Shown: positions 1-6,700, counted from the stretch's first letter. The stretch is DNA of 12,211 nucleotides from Pseudobdellovibrionaceae bacterium (GCA_022843085.1 JALHOI010000044.1:1-12211), one strand, 5' to 3'. Numbers and translations: made by a program. Notes: generated by a model from the sequence alone, not told the origin.

Positions 1-1
1 C

Positions 2-235
2 GGCCTCGCACGCAACAACAACGGTCAAAGTGGCGCGGGTAACAAAGGATTTTTCGACAAGTTCAATTTGAAAAAGTTTTTGCCGACTTCGAAGTACAAA
101 ACTCGAGGCATCGCCGGCATGAGCGTGAAGTCGGTCGACGGCATCACGGGCCCGATGGGCCCCTCGCTTTTCGAAAAAGCGACTCGTCAGTATCAAGAGC
201 AGATTCAAAAGCAGTCGGTCATTTTAGATAAATAA
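2..235 (+). CDS. C-terminal fragment of a probable secreted protein, paralogue of the next gene
   Basis: Only the last 77 codons are in the window. The frame is open from base 2 to a TAA stop at 233-235. The fragment begins with an Asn/Gly/Ser-rich stretch, continues with a basic segment (FDKFNLKKFLP), and ends with a Gly-Pro turn (GITGPMGP) followed by SLFEKATRQYQ. The downstream gene has the same ending order: low-complexity Gly linker, basic stretch, AG-containing turn, then DIFEMVTRRYK. This suggests the two are tandem duplicates, probably co-transcribed across a 27-base gap. No known family is recognised and no function is proposed. The reading frame is well supported by the stop position and by the matching tail; identity is not. 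Confidence 0.72.
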   Translation, partial: GLARNNNGQSGAGNKGFFDKFNLKKFLPTSKYKTRGIAGMSVKSVDGITGPMGPSLFEKATRQYQEQIQKQSVILDK

Positions 236-251
236 ATTTTCGCAACGAACT

Positions 252-256
252 AAGGA
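252..256 (+). promoter_or_regulatory. Ribosome binding site of the 263-1360 gene
   Basis: AAGGA lies six bases before the ATG at 263, in an A-rich run. It is a good Shine-Dalgarno match and supports that start codon. No separate promoter is evident in the 27-base gap, so the gene is probably read from upstream. Confidence 0.7.
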
Positions 257-262
257 AAAAAA

Positions 263-1360
263 ATGATCAACAAAACAATTCTCTCGCTGACTCTCGGTTC
301 GTTTACTTTGATGACCTCAGGTGCTGGCGCGATTGAAAGTGCGGACACGATTCTCACCAGCGAAAACCCGGTACGCGCTAGTCAGCCGCCGATTCGCTCT
401 GATGGTTCGGCTTCAACTGCGTCGAATACTCGTTCGACGACAGCGGGATCAACCTACATCACGCCTCGCACAGGCGGCAATGCCGCATCGTCGGGTCGCA
501 CGGCGCAGAATGTTCAGATGATTGGGTCGATGGTTGGTATCGGCGCAGGCGTTATGTACATGAGGATTTGTCCTTCGACGTGGGGAACCTGGGCTTGCCC
601 ACTTGCTGCGGCGGCATTGGTCGGTGCTGCAAGTCTCAATTCGGCTTCGGGCGGCTCTGGCGCTGCGGGTTCGGCGATGTCGGCGTATGACCCTTCGATG
701 TACGGATCAATCGGCAGTCAACAACCCGTCGTTGATCAGTGGGGCAACGCGATTTCGCCAGGCGCGACCGGAAGCCAAGCGAATAATGCTGGTGGTGCAG
801 ATACTCCGATCGGCATGAATGTCGGCGCAGGCGGGCGGTTGCCGGATGGAACGACGTCGGTGACGATCGCGCGCGACATCGCAAATTTGCGAAGTAGTCT
901 TGAAAAATCAGGCGCGGTCATCTCGGCCGACGGTCGCACCATGACAACCAAAGACGGGCGAAAATTCGATCTCACAAAAGGTGCGGACGGTTCGATGGAA
1001 GGTCTGATGGCCATGGGTTTAACAGCCGCTGAAGCACAAAAAGCGGCCGAAGCTGGCAGTAAGTATGCTGCAGCTGCGAATGCTAAGTACGGTGCGATGC
1101 TCGCAAAAATGAACGCCGACGGCGGTGGCGGTGGTGGACTCGCAAGCCTAGGTCCCGCGGCCGACGGAAGCGGCGGCAGTGGCGGCGGTGGTTACAGCTG
1201 GAACGACCCGCGAAACAAACCCCGCGCGAAAGCGAAAGTTGCGGGCCTCACGCGTAAGCTTGGTGACGACACGATCGGCGTGGCGGGCGATGATATTTTT
1301 GAAATGGTCACACGCCGCTACAAAGCTCGCGACGAAAACGGAAACTTCTTGAAAGACTAG
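263..1360 (+). CDS. Exported Gly/Ala/Ser-rich hypothetical protein
   Basis: This is a 365-residue protein of unrecognised family. Residues 1-23 form a Sec signal peptide: Asn-Lys near the N-terminus, a hydrophobic core ILSLTLGSFTL, and an A-G-A site before Ile24. The mature part is low in complexity. A Ser/Thr-rich stretch spans about 35-80. Residues 86-124 form a hydrophobic double segment with Cys103 and Cys112 separated by PSTWGTWA, possibly a disulphide loop or membrane hairpin. Next come a Gly/Asn linker, a helical Ala/Lys-rich segment about 250-285 and a poly-Gly region about 287-310. The tail (320-365) is basic and contains DDIFEMVTRRYK at 343-354. That tail resembles the end of the partial gene just upstream, which points to a shared C-terminal module, perhaps for anchoring or sorting (inference). 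The start is backed by AAGGA six bases upstream. It ends 7 bases from a convergent gene. Confidence 0.85.
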   Translation: MINKTILSLTLGSFTLMTSGAGAIESADTILTSENPVRASQPPIRSDGSASTASNTRSTTAGSTYITPRTGGNAASSGRTAQNVQMIGSMVGIGAGVMYMRICPSTWGTWACPLAAAALVGAASLNSASGGSGAAGSAMSAYDPSMYGSIGSQQPVVDQWGNAISPGATGSQANNAGGADTPIGMNVGAGGRLPDGTTSVTIARDIANLRSSLEKSGAVISADGRTMTTKDGRKFDLTKGADGSMEGLMAMGLTAAEAQKAAEAGSKYAAAANAKYGAMLAKMNADGGGGGGLASLGPAADGSGGSGGGGYSWNDPRNKPRAKAKVAGLTRKLGDDTIGVAGDDIFEMVTRRYKARDENGNFLKD

Positions 1361-1367
1361 CGATGGT

Positions 1368-2384
1368 CTAAACTACGATTTGGTCGCGAACGGGCTGATG
1401 GACAGTTGCGTTGGGTAAAACGACTGAATTGATGACCGCTGAACGAACTGACGCGTTGGCACCGATGACGGCCCACGCGTTTTCTTTTTCAAGAGCTCGC
1501 TGAATCTCGTCGCTTAAAAGTGAACCTGTCATAAGCGGACTTATCAAAAGGTGCGCATTGACGCCCGAATGAATTCGCGCAGTACCTGCAGGAGCATACT
1601 GATCAATCACGTGTTGAACCATCACGCCTGGATTTGAACGGCGGGACGTCGAGGCTAGCAGGTCGAGCACGGCGCGCGAAGCGATCAAAAAATCTTTTGG
1701 ATTACCGGTTTCGTACCAGACAAGCTCTTCGCAAAAAGCGTTGACCCGTTCACCCTTTGAAATACCGCGCGCGACAGCGTCATAAAGCAGATTGCTTTCG
1801 CCCTCGGGTAAATAATTGAAAATACGTCGGCTCAGTAAGATCACACCGACGTAGTGCAGAGTCTGCGTCGCGTTTGGAAAAGACGATCCGTCTTTTCCGA
1901 AGCCTTGCACCGCATGAGTATCGTTCACCCAAACTCCGCCGAATTTTGTGCCGGCTTCGGCATGCCTCATCGTCAAAAGTGTTGCGAGAGCTCCGGTTCG
2001 TTCATGTTGCTCGTGCATGCGGCGAAGAGTTTCAGGGTTCGCCGGCAAAATCACTTCGTCAGCGTTTGCGACCAAGATGGTATCAAGACCCTCAAACTCT
2101 TTTTTGGCAAACCAAAGAGCTCCGCCACTTCCTAAGGGTGCCGCCACTTCGTGAGTAAACGTGAGAGGCGGCCCGTTTGTTTCAGCGAGAGGTGCGAGAG
2201 CTCGCACGGTATCTGGCATATGATGAAGGTTCGCTACGACGCGATCTGGGTTCAGCTCGCGCAAGAGATCGAGGCTCCAGAAAAGCAGCGGAACATTGAG
2301 AAACGGAATTGCCGGCTTCGCCACGGCGTTCGTCACGGGGCGCATTCGAGTTCCGAGGCCTGCGGCCAGAAGCATTGCTCTCAC
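1368..2384 (-). CDS. murU: MurU-like sugar-1-phosphate nucleotidyltransferase with C-terminal extension
   Basis: This is a 338-residue NTP-transferase. The N-terminal signature LAAGLGTRMRPVT (6-18), followed by K23 in AKPAIPFLN, binds the nucleotide. LGSGGAL at 84-90 is the usual Gly-rich segment, NADE at 107-110 holds the metal-binding Asp, and WYETGNPKDFL at 223-233 matches the end of the catalytic domain. Sitting directly after an AmgK-type kinase, it probably makes UDP-MurNAc from UTP and MurNAc-1-phosphate in the cytoplasm (family knowledge plus context). Pseudomonas-type MurU is only about 220-230 residues. Here roughly 95 extra residues follow, ending in an array (GANASVRSAVINSVVLPNATV, 308-328) that looks like left-handed beta-helix hexapeptides, as in GlmU or mannose-1-phosphate guanylyltransferases, so another NDP-sugar product is possible. 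The start is GTG at 2384; an ATG three codons in is an alternative. Neither has a strong Shine-Dalgarno. The kinase stop lies 18 bases upstream. Confidence 0.85.
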   Translation of the reverse strand: MRAMLLAAGLGTRMRPVTNAVAKPAIPFLNVPLLFWSLDLLRELNPDRVVANLHHMPDTVRALAPLAETNGPPLTFTHEVAAPLGSGGALWFAKKEFEGLDTILVANADEVILPANPETLRRMHEQHERTGALATLLTMRHAEAGTKFGGVWVNDTHAVQGFGKDGSSFPNATQTLHYVGVILLSRRIFNYLPEGESNLLYDAVARGISKGERVNAFCEELVWYETGNPKDFLIASRAVLDLLASTSRRSNPGVMVQHVIDQYAPAGTARIHSGVNAHLLISPLMTGSLLSDEIQRALEKENAWAVIGANASVRSAVINSVVLPNATVHQPVRDQIVV

Positions 2385-2402
2385 GGTTTGGCCATGTCGG
2401 GC

Positions 2403-3467
2403 TTAGCTCGCATCGAAGGTTTTTTCGAAAATGCCGTTGTCCTCAAGAATCCTGAAGAAGGTCGCATACTCGGGAAAATTCTGAAGACTTCGGCGTACGG
2501 TTTTAAGGGTCGGAGCGAGATACTTGAGATAGCGGGTGTCTTGGCGAAGCATTTTGAAGCTCGCAAAACTTCCGCATGCCTTGAAGCACCTCTGAATCGT
2601 TTGAATCTCAAAAATGTGGTCAAAATGATCACTCGAAATTTTTGGAAGGTCATAGACCGCAGATTTTTCTTCGCGTTGTCCAAGGTAATACTTCAACAGT
2701 TCTGACACCGAGTCGTCACTTAAGTTGACGTATGAGTCTCTAAGAAGACTAACGAGATCGTACTGAATTGTGCCCATCCGCGCGTCTTGAAAATCAATCA
2801 CGCGAACCTTCCCATGCTTCAACATCACATTGCGCGAGTGGTAATCTCGATGAGCGATAAACTTCGGTTCTTTGTGAAGAGTTTCACAAATGTTCGTAAA
2901 AATAGCGTCGAGAGATTTTGAGGTCTTCGGTTCGAACTTAAGGCCACAGAGGCCCTCGAGTAAGTGTTCGCGCCCGTAATTCATTTCCCACAGCAGCTTT
3001 GCGGTATCGAATTCGACTGTGAAGGCGACACATGGCGAAGATCTGTCGAAGCTGCAGTCGTAGTGCATCTTGATAAGCTCGTCGATCGTTGCTTTGTAAT
3101 ACCGAAGTGCGTGCGCTTCGTTTTGATTTTCCCAAAATTTTCGTTCAAGTGTGAGATCGCCAAGATCTTCGAGAAGAACCAGACCTTTTTCTGGCTTCAT
3201 CCCCATCACTTTTGGAACCTGAACGCCATGTTTCTCAAAGTGCGATCGAACGCTTAGAAATGGATACCGGCCGTCGTCCGTAAACGGCTCCCATAACATC
3301 AGAACCCAAGAATCGTCGTGGTCGACCACCCGAAAGTAGCGGCGCGCCGAAGCGTCTCCTGCAAGTTGGTGAATTTCGAATTTTCCGGCGCCAAGCAGTG
3401 ATCCGACAAAGGCTTGAATCTCGTGGCTCAATTCTGACGGAACAACCTTCGGCGCTTCGATATTCAT
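2403..3467 (-). CDS. amgK: AmgK-type anomeric sugar kinase (MurNAc/GlcNAc-1-kinase), APH fold
   Basis: This is a 354-residue aminoglycoside-phosphotransferase-fold protein. GDASARRYFRV at 37-47 is the glycine-rich ATP loop typical of AmgK. LLEDLGDLTL at 98-107 is the hinge. HRDYHSRN at 206-213 is the catalytic loop with Asp208 as base and Asn213 as metal ligand. DFQDAR at 225-230 replaces the DFG motif. YDLVSLLRDSY (236-246) and QRCFKACGSFA (292-302) are also characteristic. AmgK phosphorylates MurNAc (and GlcNAc) at the anomeric OH with ATP, giving the substrate for MurU; the next gene is MurU-like, which strengthens the call. The step before it needs MurNAc from muropeptides or MurNAc-6-P dephosphorylation (MupP), and no such gene is in this window. 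ATG at 3467 is used without an obvious Shine-Dalgarno. The upstream gene ends 32 bases away and the downstream one begins 18 bases away, so the three are likely one transcript. The sugar specificity is inferred. Confidence 0.87.
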   Translation of the reverse strand: MNIEAPKVVPSELSHEIQAFVGSLLGAGKFEIHQLAGDASARRYFRVVDHDDSWVLMLWEPFTDDGRYPFLSVRSHFEKHGVQVPKVMGMKPEKGLVLLEDLGDLTLERKFWENQNEAHALRYYKATIDELIKMHYDCSFDRSSPCVAFTVEFDTAKLLWEMNYGREHLLEGLCGLKFEPKTSKSLDAIFTNICETLHKEPKFIAHRDYHSRNVMLKHGKVRVIDFQDARMGTIQYDLVSLLRDSYVNLSDDSVSELLKYYLGQREEKSAVYDLPKISSDHFDHIFEIQTIQRCFKACGSFASFKMLRQDTRYLKYLAPTLKTVRRSLQNFPEYATFFRILEDNGIFEKTFDAS

Positions 3468-3499
3468 GCCAATCAGGCTGCCATCGAATCAGATCGGGA

Positions 3500-4687
3500 T
3501 CAATGAAAGGTCGGGTTCGAACTGTCTTCTTGTCGCCACCGGCCGAGCAGCGGAATCAAATTCGAGGCTTTGGTCGCAGGGGTCGACAACAGCGACGTCG
3601 ATGCCTTTAGCTGATTTTCGATCTGCTGAACGACCGTTCGAACAGCGCGCGACGAACTGCCGTGAGCCAATGAAGCGTCGTTAAACTCGATGGATGTTAA
3701 AAGTCCCAGCAGATGCGGCAACACGAGGCCGTCGCGTACGAGATGGGCCGGATTCTGATGAATCGCGATGATCATCCGTGGAGCATCGGGGTCTTGCTCA
3801 GCCGCGCCGAAAACTTCGGCGAGACGAATCTGTTTTTCGATCGGCAGTTGCGCCAAGTCTGATACGTAAATGCACATGCGTCCGAGATCGCGAAACGATT
3901 GAGCCGAAACGAACGCGTCGTCGCTAAGATCCGTGATGTTGACGAAGAACCAAAGCGATGTGCGGTTAAATAGTTCGATCGCGACGCGCCCGAACGGAAA
4001 CTGCGCGGCCGTACTTTGCGGACTTCCAACAAGTAGAAGCGGCTTCGAAAGACTCAACTCGTCGCCGTAGTTTCGAAGGCGGAAGGGTTCAAGTAAAGGC
4101 GGCGCGCTGATAGTCTCGGGTCGTTTCAGATCGTTTGGGAATAGCTGCACGACCTTCGCACTTTCGCGAATCTCTGCTGTTTTGAGAATTTGCATTTCGC
4201 GGTGTTCGATATCGAGTAGCCGTTCGAAGGCGTCGAGTCGTGCCTCGACGGCCATCAGCAAAAATTCGCCAAGTTGATCAAGTCGTTGGTCGTCGCTCGC
4301 CGCCAGGCCTTCGATCGTGGCGACTCCGACGATTGAAAAAGTCGAACCCTTATCGCCGGAACGGCGAACTCGAAGTGGGTATGCAAAGAGGCCCGGCACC
4401 TGGCCCCGAATTACCGTTGGAATTTCGAACAGCGTTGATTCAAGGAAAACGAGGTCTTGTTTCTGAAACCGAGAGTGGGACTCAGAGCTAGGGTCAAAAT
4501 CAGAGTCGGGCTGGGGAGCCGACGAAGACTCACGGTCGGCACCCAAAAAGGTCTCGAGCGTTTGAAATTGTACACGGCACGCGAACAAGCTTTCGATCAG
4601 CTTCGTCACACGTTCGATGGCTTGTGCCCAGTCGGGATTCCACGGCGTTCGATCCATGGTCCGAGCCAATCGCAAGTGGCGGGCCAC
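3500..4687 (-). CDS. Degenerate sigma-54 activator-like protein (GAF-like plus inactive AAA+ remnant)
   Basis: This 395-residue protein has no standard name I can give. Residues about 20-165 look like a GAF-type sensor: a beta-rich stretch (FAYPLRVRRS, FSIVGVATIEG) running into a long helix that ends QLGEFLLMAVEARLDAFERLL. An acidic/Ser-rich insert sits at about 51-75. Residues 215-336 follow the sigma-54 activator AAA+ pattern in order: PLLLVGSP at the P-loop strand, VAIELFNRTSLWFFVN matching the A-x-H-x-x-S...F-x-x-x-N segment, CIYVSDLAQLPIEKQIRLAEVF matching the Walker B and sensor helix, then RMIIAIHQNPAHLVRDGLVLPHLLGLL matching R-V-I-A-A-T-N. The Walker A GxxGxGK is lost (GSPQSTAAQ), Walker B DE has become SD, and the GAFTGA loop is absent. 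No Fis-type helix-turn-helix follows. It is therefore unlikely to hydrolyse ATP or activate sigma-54. The active homologue lies just upstream on the same strand. Start GTG at 4687; ATG at 4657 is an equally plausible start and neither has a clear Shine-Dalgarno. Confidence 0.75.
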   Translation of the reverse strand: MARHLRLARTMDRTPWNPDWAQAIERVTKLIESLFACRVQFQTLETFLGADRESSSAPQPDSDFDPSSESHSRFQKQDLVFLESTLFEIPTVIRGQVPGLFAYPLRVRRSGDKGSTFSIVGVATIEGLAASDDQRLDQLGEFLLMAVEARLDAFERLLDIEHREMQILKTAEIRESAKVVQLFPNDLKRPETISAPPLLEPFRLRNYGDELSLSKPLLLVGSPQSTAAQFPFGRVAIELFNRTSLWFFVNITDLSDDAFVSAQSFRDLGRMCIYVSDLAQLPIEKQIRLAEVFGAAEQDPDAPRMIIAIHQNPAHLVRDGLVLPHLLGLLTSIEFNDASLAHGSSSRAVRTVVQQIENQLKASTSLLSTPATKASNLIPLLGRWRQEDSSNPTFH

Positions 4688-4756
4688 AAATTGGCACCAG
4701 CGTTCGACAGAAATTATTCATTGATATCAGATGGTTAACTCATTTACACGGTAGCT

Positions 4757-4775
4757 CCCGATCGGTTAAATCGGG
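4757..4775. repeat. Small inverted repeat upstream of the degenerate activator gene
   Basis: CCCGAT (4757-4762) and ATCGGG (4770-4775) form a 6-bp stem with a 7-base loop. It lies 70 to 90 bases before the GTG start at 4687. It could be part of an untranslated leader or a protein site. It is short enough to be chance. Confidence 0.35.
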
Positions 4776-4847
4776 TGCATTGCAGAAAAAGCTTCAACCC
4801 ACCGTTTTGATTTCAATTCCAAATAAGAAGCTCGCAGAACCCGAAAT

Positions 4848-4869
4848 CCCCTCGCAAATGTGCGAGGGG
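4848..4869 (-). terminator. Strong hairpin, possible terminator or attenuator
   Basis: CCCCTCGCA (4848-4856) and TGCGAGGGG (4861-4869) are perfect 9-base arms around a 4-base loop. Read on the minus strand, the stem is followed by ATTTCGGGTTCT, only a poor T-tract, so a classic terminator is doubtful. A third copy of the arm sequence (CTCGCA on plus, 4831-4836) could pair with the same partner in a competing structure, as in an attenuator. It lies between the stop of the sigma-54 activator (4933) and the next gene (4687). Confidence 0.5.
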
Positions 4870-4877
4870 CAGCGTAA

Positions 4878-4892
4878 CGCGCGGTCCGCGCG
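4878..4892. repeat. GC-rich palindrome in the intergenic gap
   Basis: CGCGCGG (4878-4884) and CCGCGCG (4886-4892) are perfect arms around one central base, so it is either a very tight hairpin or a dyad protein site. It sits 8 bases from the stronger 4848-4869 hairpin and within 60 bases of the activator stop codon. Confidence 0.4.
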
Positions 4893-4906
4893 AAGCGACA
4901 TTGATA

Positions 4907-4933
4907 GAGAAAGTTTAAAACGCGGCTGCGTTT
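4907..4933 (-). terminator. Weak candidate terminator of the sigma-54 activator gene
   Basis: AAACGC (4918-4923) and GCGTTT (4928-4933) form a 6-bp stem that includes the first base of the stop codon triplet of the activator. On the minus strand the stem is followed by TAAACTTTCTC, a moderately T-rich tail. Stem and tail are both weak, so termination would be partial at best. Confidence 0.35.
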
Positions 4934-6489
4934 CAAATTTTCGCCATGCGGCGCTTGTCGAGGCCGTACTTTTCAACCTTCATAATTAGACCTGCGCGGC
5001 TGATACCAAGTTCTTTCGCAAGCTTAGATTTGTTCCAGCCGGTGCGACGCAAACCTTCTTTGATCATCTCGCGTTCAAGTTCTTCAAGCGCATCCTTCAG
5101 TTTCCCATGGACGCGCGCGCCCTGAACTTTTGCTTTCTCGCCGACCTCAAGAATTTTTGGCGATAACATGTCGGCGGTCAATTTGCCTTCGACACCCGAA
5201 AGAACGACGCTTCGTTCGATTTCGTTTTGAAGTTCTCGAACGTTACCCGGCCATGGGTAATCGTAAAGTTTTTCGAGCGCACGCTTGGTCAGAACCTTTT
5301 TTGGCTGTTGGCCTTTTTCAGATTCTTTGGTCAAGAAATGTTCGGCGAGCAGCGGAATATCCTCTTTGCGCTCACGCAGAGGCGGAACTCGAATGTTGAT
5401 GACATTCAAGCGATAGTACAAATCTTCGCGGAACTCGCCCTTTTCAACCATCTCACGAAGGTTTCGGTTCGTCGCGGCGATGACTCGTACATCCACTTTT
5501 TTCGGTTCGGTTGAACCGACCGGAGTAAACACACCCTCTTGCAGAACTCGAAGAAGACGAACCTGCATCTGCGGGCGCATCTCGCCGATTTCGTCGAGGA
5601 AGAAAGTGCCTTTATCAGCAACTTCGAAAAGACCTTTTTTCGTTGCAATCGCACCGGTGAAAGATCCCTTCATGTGGCCGAATAGTTCGCTTTCGAGCAG
5701 TCCCTCTGGAATCGCACCGCAGTTTGCGATGATGAAGGCTTTTTCTTTGCGAAGTGAGTTGTAGTGAATCGCTTTGGCGATCAATTCTTTACCGGTACCG
5801 TTGTCACCTTGAACAAGAACGGTCGAATCGGCACCTTGAATTTTGTCGAGCAGCGAATAAAGCGCCTGCATGGGCTTCGACTTGCCAATCATCGAATCGT
5901 ATTTATACCGGCTGCCAAGTTCTTTGTTGAGCTCGCGAATTCGGTCTTCACGTTGAGTGATTTCAAGGTGAAGCGTGACGATTTCTTGCGATGTCAGTTC
6001 GACGAGCGAAACAAGCTTTGCACGATCGTCTTCGTCAAGAGTTCGAGTTTTGGCTAGCGTAAGTTCAATCGCTTCGTTGGATGCGCCGAAGGCCGCGAGA
6101 TGTTCGCGAACGTCGCCGGCTCGGTTTGTCGAACCGTCTTTGAAGAAACCAAGTCCGACGACGGCACCGACGAGATCGTTGTCGATCCAGATCGGGAAGA
6201 TGCCAATGTCGAAACCGGCAAGATCCCACTTGCGAAGCGAGTAACGATTTTCAGACAGACGCAAATCTTCAAGCGTCTTGCTAACGACCTCGGCCAGATT
6301 GTCGACAGCTGCATCTTTTTGCATGAGCATCGCGACACCCGGATTGGCATATGTCATCTTTGCTTTGTCGAAGCCTTTTAGATAGCCGCGCTCGTCAGTG
6401 AAGATCGTGTCGACGTTCCACCACGAGGCAAGAATCTGTTTCAGCTTTCGGATGACATGTATATGTTCGAACTCATCCCAATTGATCAT
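4933..6489 (-). CDS. Sigma-54-dependent transcriptional activator (sensor, AAA+, Fis-type HTH)
   Basis: This 518-residue enhancer-binding protein appears complete. Residues about 1-140 are a sensor domain, GAF- or PocR-like (WWNVDTIFTDERGYLKG; FPIWIDNDLVGAVVGLGFF), whose ligand is unknown. A charged coiled linker spans about 150-195. The AAA+ domain runs about 199-435: Walker A GDNGTGKE (228-235), sigma-54 contact loop GSFTGA (275-280, Ser in place of the usual Ala), Walker B FFLDE (296-300), RVIAATNRNL (335-344), candidate arginine fingers R354 and R360, and WPGNVREL (413-420). A Fis-type helix-turn-helix at about 466-512 (NKSKLAKELGISRAGLIMKVEKYGL) binds DNA. It lacks a receiver domain, so control is probably by small-molecule or protein binding, not by phosphorylation. 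The ATG at 6489 has AGGGAG eight bases upstream. Its own upstream region holds a long palindrome. The degenerate paralogue follows on the same strand. Targets are not determined; no convincing -24/-12 promoter was seen on the coding strand here. Confidence 0.94.
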   Translation of the reverse strand: MINWDEFEHIHVIRKLKQILASWWNVDTIFTDERGYLKGFDKAKMTYANPGVAMLMQKDAAVDNLAEVVSKTLEDLRLSENRYSLRKWDLAGFDIGIFPIWIDNDLVGAVVGLGFFKDGSTNRAGDVREHLAAFGASNEAIELTLAKTRTLDEDDRAKLVSLVELTSQEIVTLHLEITQREDRIRELNKELGSRYKYDSMIGKSKPMQALYSLLDKIQGADSTVLVQGDNGTGKELIAKAIHYNSLRKEKAFIIANCGAIPEGLLESELFGHMKGSFTGAIATKKGLFEVADKGTFFLDEIGEMRPQMQVRLLRVLQEGVFTPVGSTEPKKVDVRVIAATNRNLREMVEKGEFREDLYYRLNVINIRVPPLRERKEDIPLLAEHFLTKESEKGQQPKKVLTKRALEKLYDYPWPGNVRELQNEIERSVVLSGVEGKLTADMLSPKILEVGEKAKVQGARVHGKLKDALEELEREMIKEGLRRTGWNKSKLAKELGISRAGLIMKVEKYGLDKRRMAKI

Positions 6490-6497
6490 GATGATCG

Positions 6498-6503
6498 CTC
6501 CCT
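6498..6503 (-). promoter_or_regulatory. Ribosome binding site of the sigma-54 activator gene
   Basis: Reads AGGGAG on the minus strand, eight bases before the ATG at 6489. It supports that start over any internal one. Confidence 0.7.
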
Positions 6504-6547
6504 TTAATCACAAAAGTGTCGACGATTACGTCGGTGTCTAAACTCTT

Positions 6548-6568
6548 ATCGTCAAAACTTTTGACGAT
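6548..6568. promoter_or_regulatory. Perfect 21-bp palindrome, probable operator
   Basis: The arms ATCGTCAAAA and TTTTGACGAT are exact reverse complements around a single C. It lies about 60-80 bases upstream of the sigma-54 activator start. Neither side has a T-tract, and the AT-rich centre would make a poor terminator, so a dimeric regulator site is the better reading. On the minus strand the right arm contains TTGACG, close to a sigma-70 -35 element, so binding there could block or assist transcription; no good -10 box is visible at 17 bases. A smaller dyad, CGACG-ATTA-CGTCG, lies at 6520-6533 between it and the gene. Confidence 0.6.
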
Positions 6569-6630
6569 CTTGAGGCCGGCATCTCGACGATTGAGCGAAA
6601 CCAGATTAGGTGGGTTGAAATCTAGACTTT

Positions 6631-6665
6631 GATCCAAAACAAAACGGGCGTTTGGTCCCGCCCGT
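6631..6665 (-). terminator. Rho-independent terminator of the VWA/Ig protein gene
   Basis: On the minus strand ACGGGCG pairs with CGCCCGT (plus arms 6644-6650 and 6659-6665) around an 8-base loop. The stem is followed directly by TTTGTTTTGG. This is a GC-rich 7-bp stem with a proper T-rich tail, starting 36 bases past the TAA at 6701. It separates this gene from the sigma-54 activator transcript. Confidence 0.85.
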
Positions 6666-6700
6666 CGATGAAACTCATAAGCTCAAAGTTAGGCCTGATT

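Noticed and set aside
1361..1367. Shared bidirectional terminator between the convergent genes
   Set aside because: Only 7 bases separate the stops, and I found no hairpin with a T-tract there or in the adjoining coding ends.
2151..2705. 184-codon open frame on the plus strand
   Set aside because: It lies antisense to the nucleotidyltransferase and kinase, both with clear catalytic motifs, and has no recognisable domain or ribosome site.
4691..4707. Plus-strand TTGGCAC...TTCGA resembling a sigma-54 -24/-12 promoter
   Set aside because: It points away from the minus-strand genes, the -12 element is off consensus, and no plus-strand gene follows.
4624..4989. 121-codon plus-strand frame spanning the gap between the two activator-type genes
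   Set aside because: It overlaps both neighbours antisense, contains the hairpin arms, and its composition is unlike a protein; no Shine-Dalgarno was seen.
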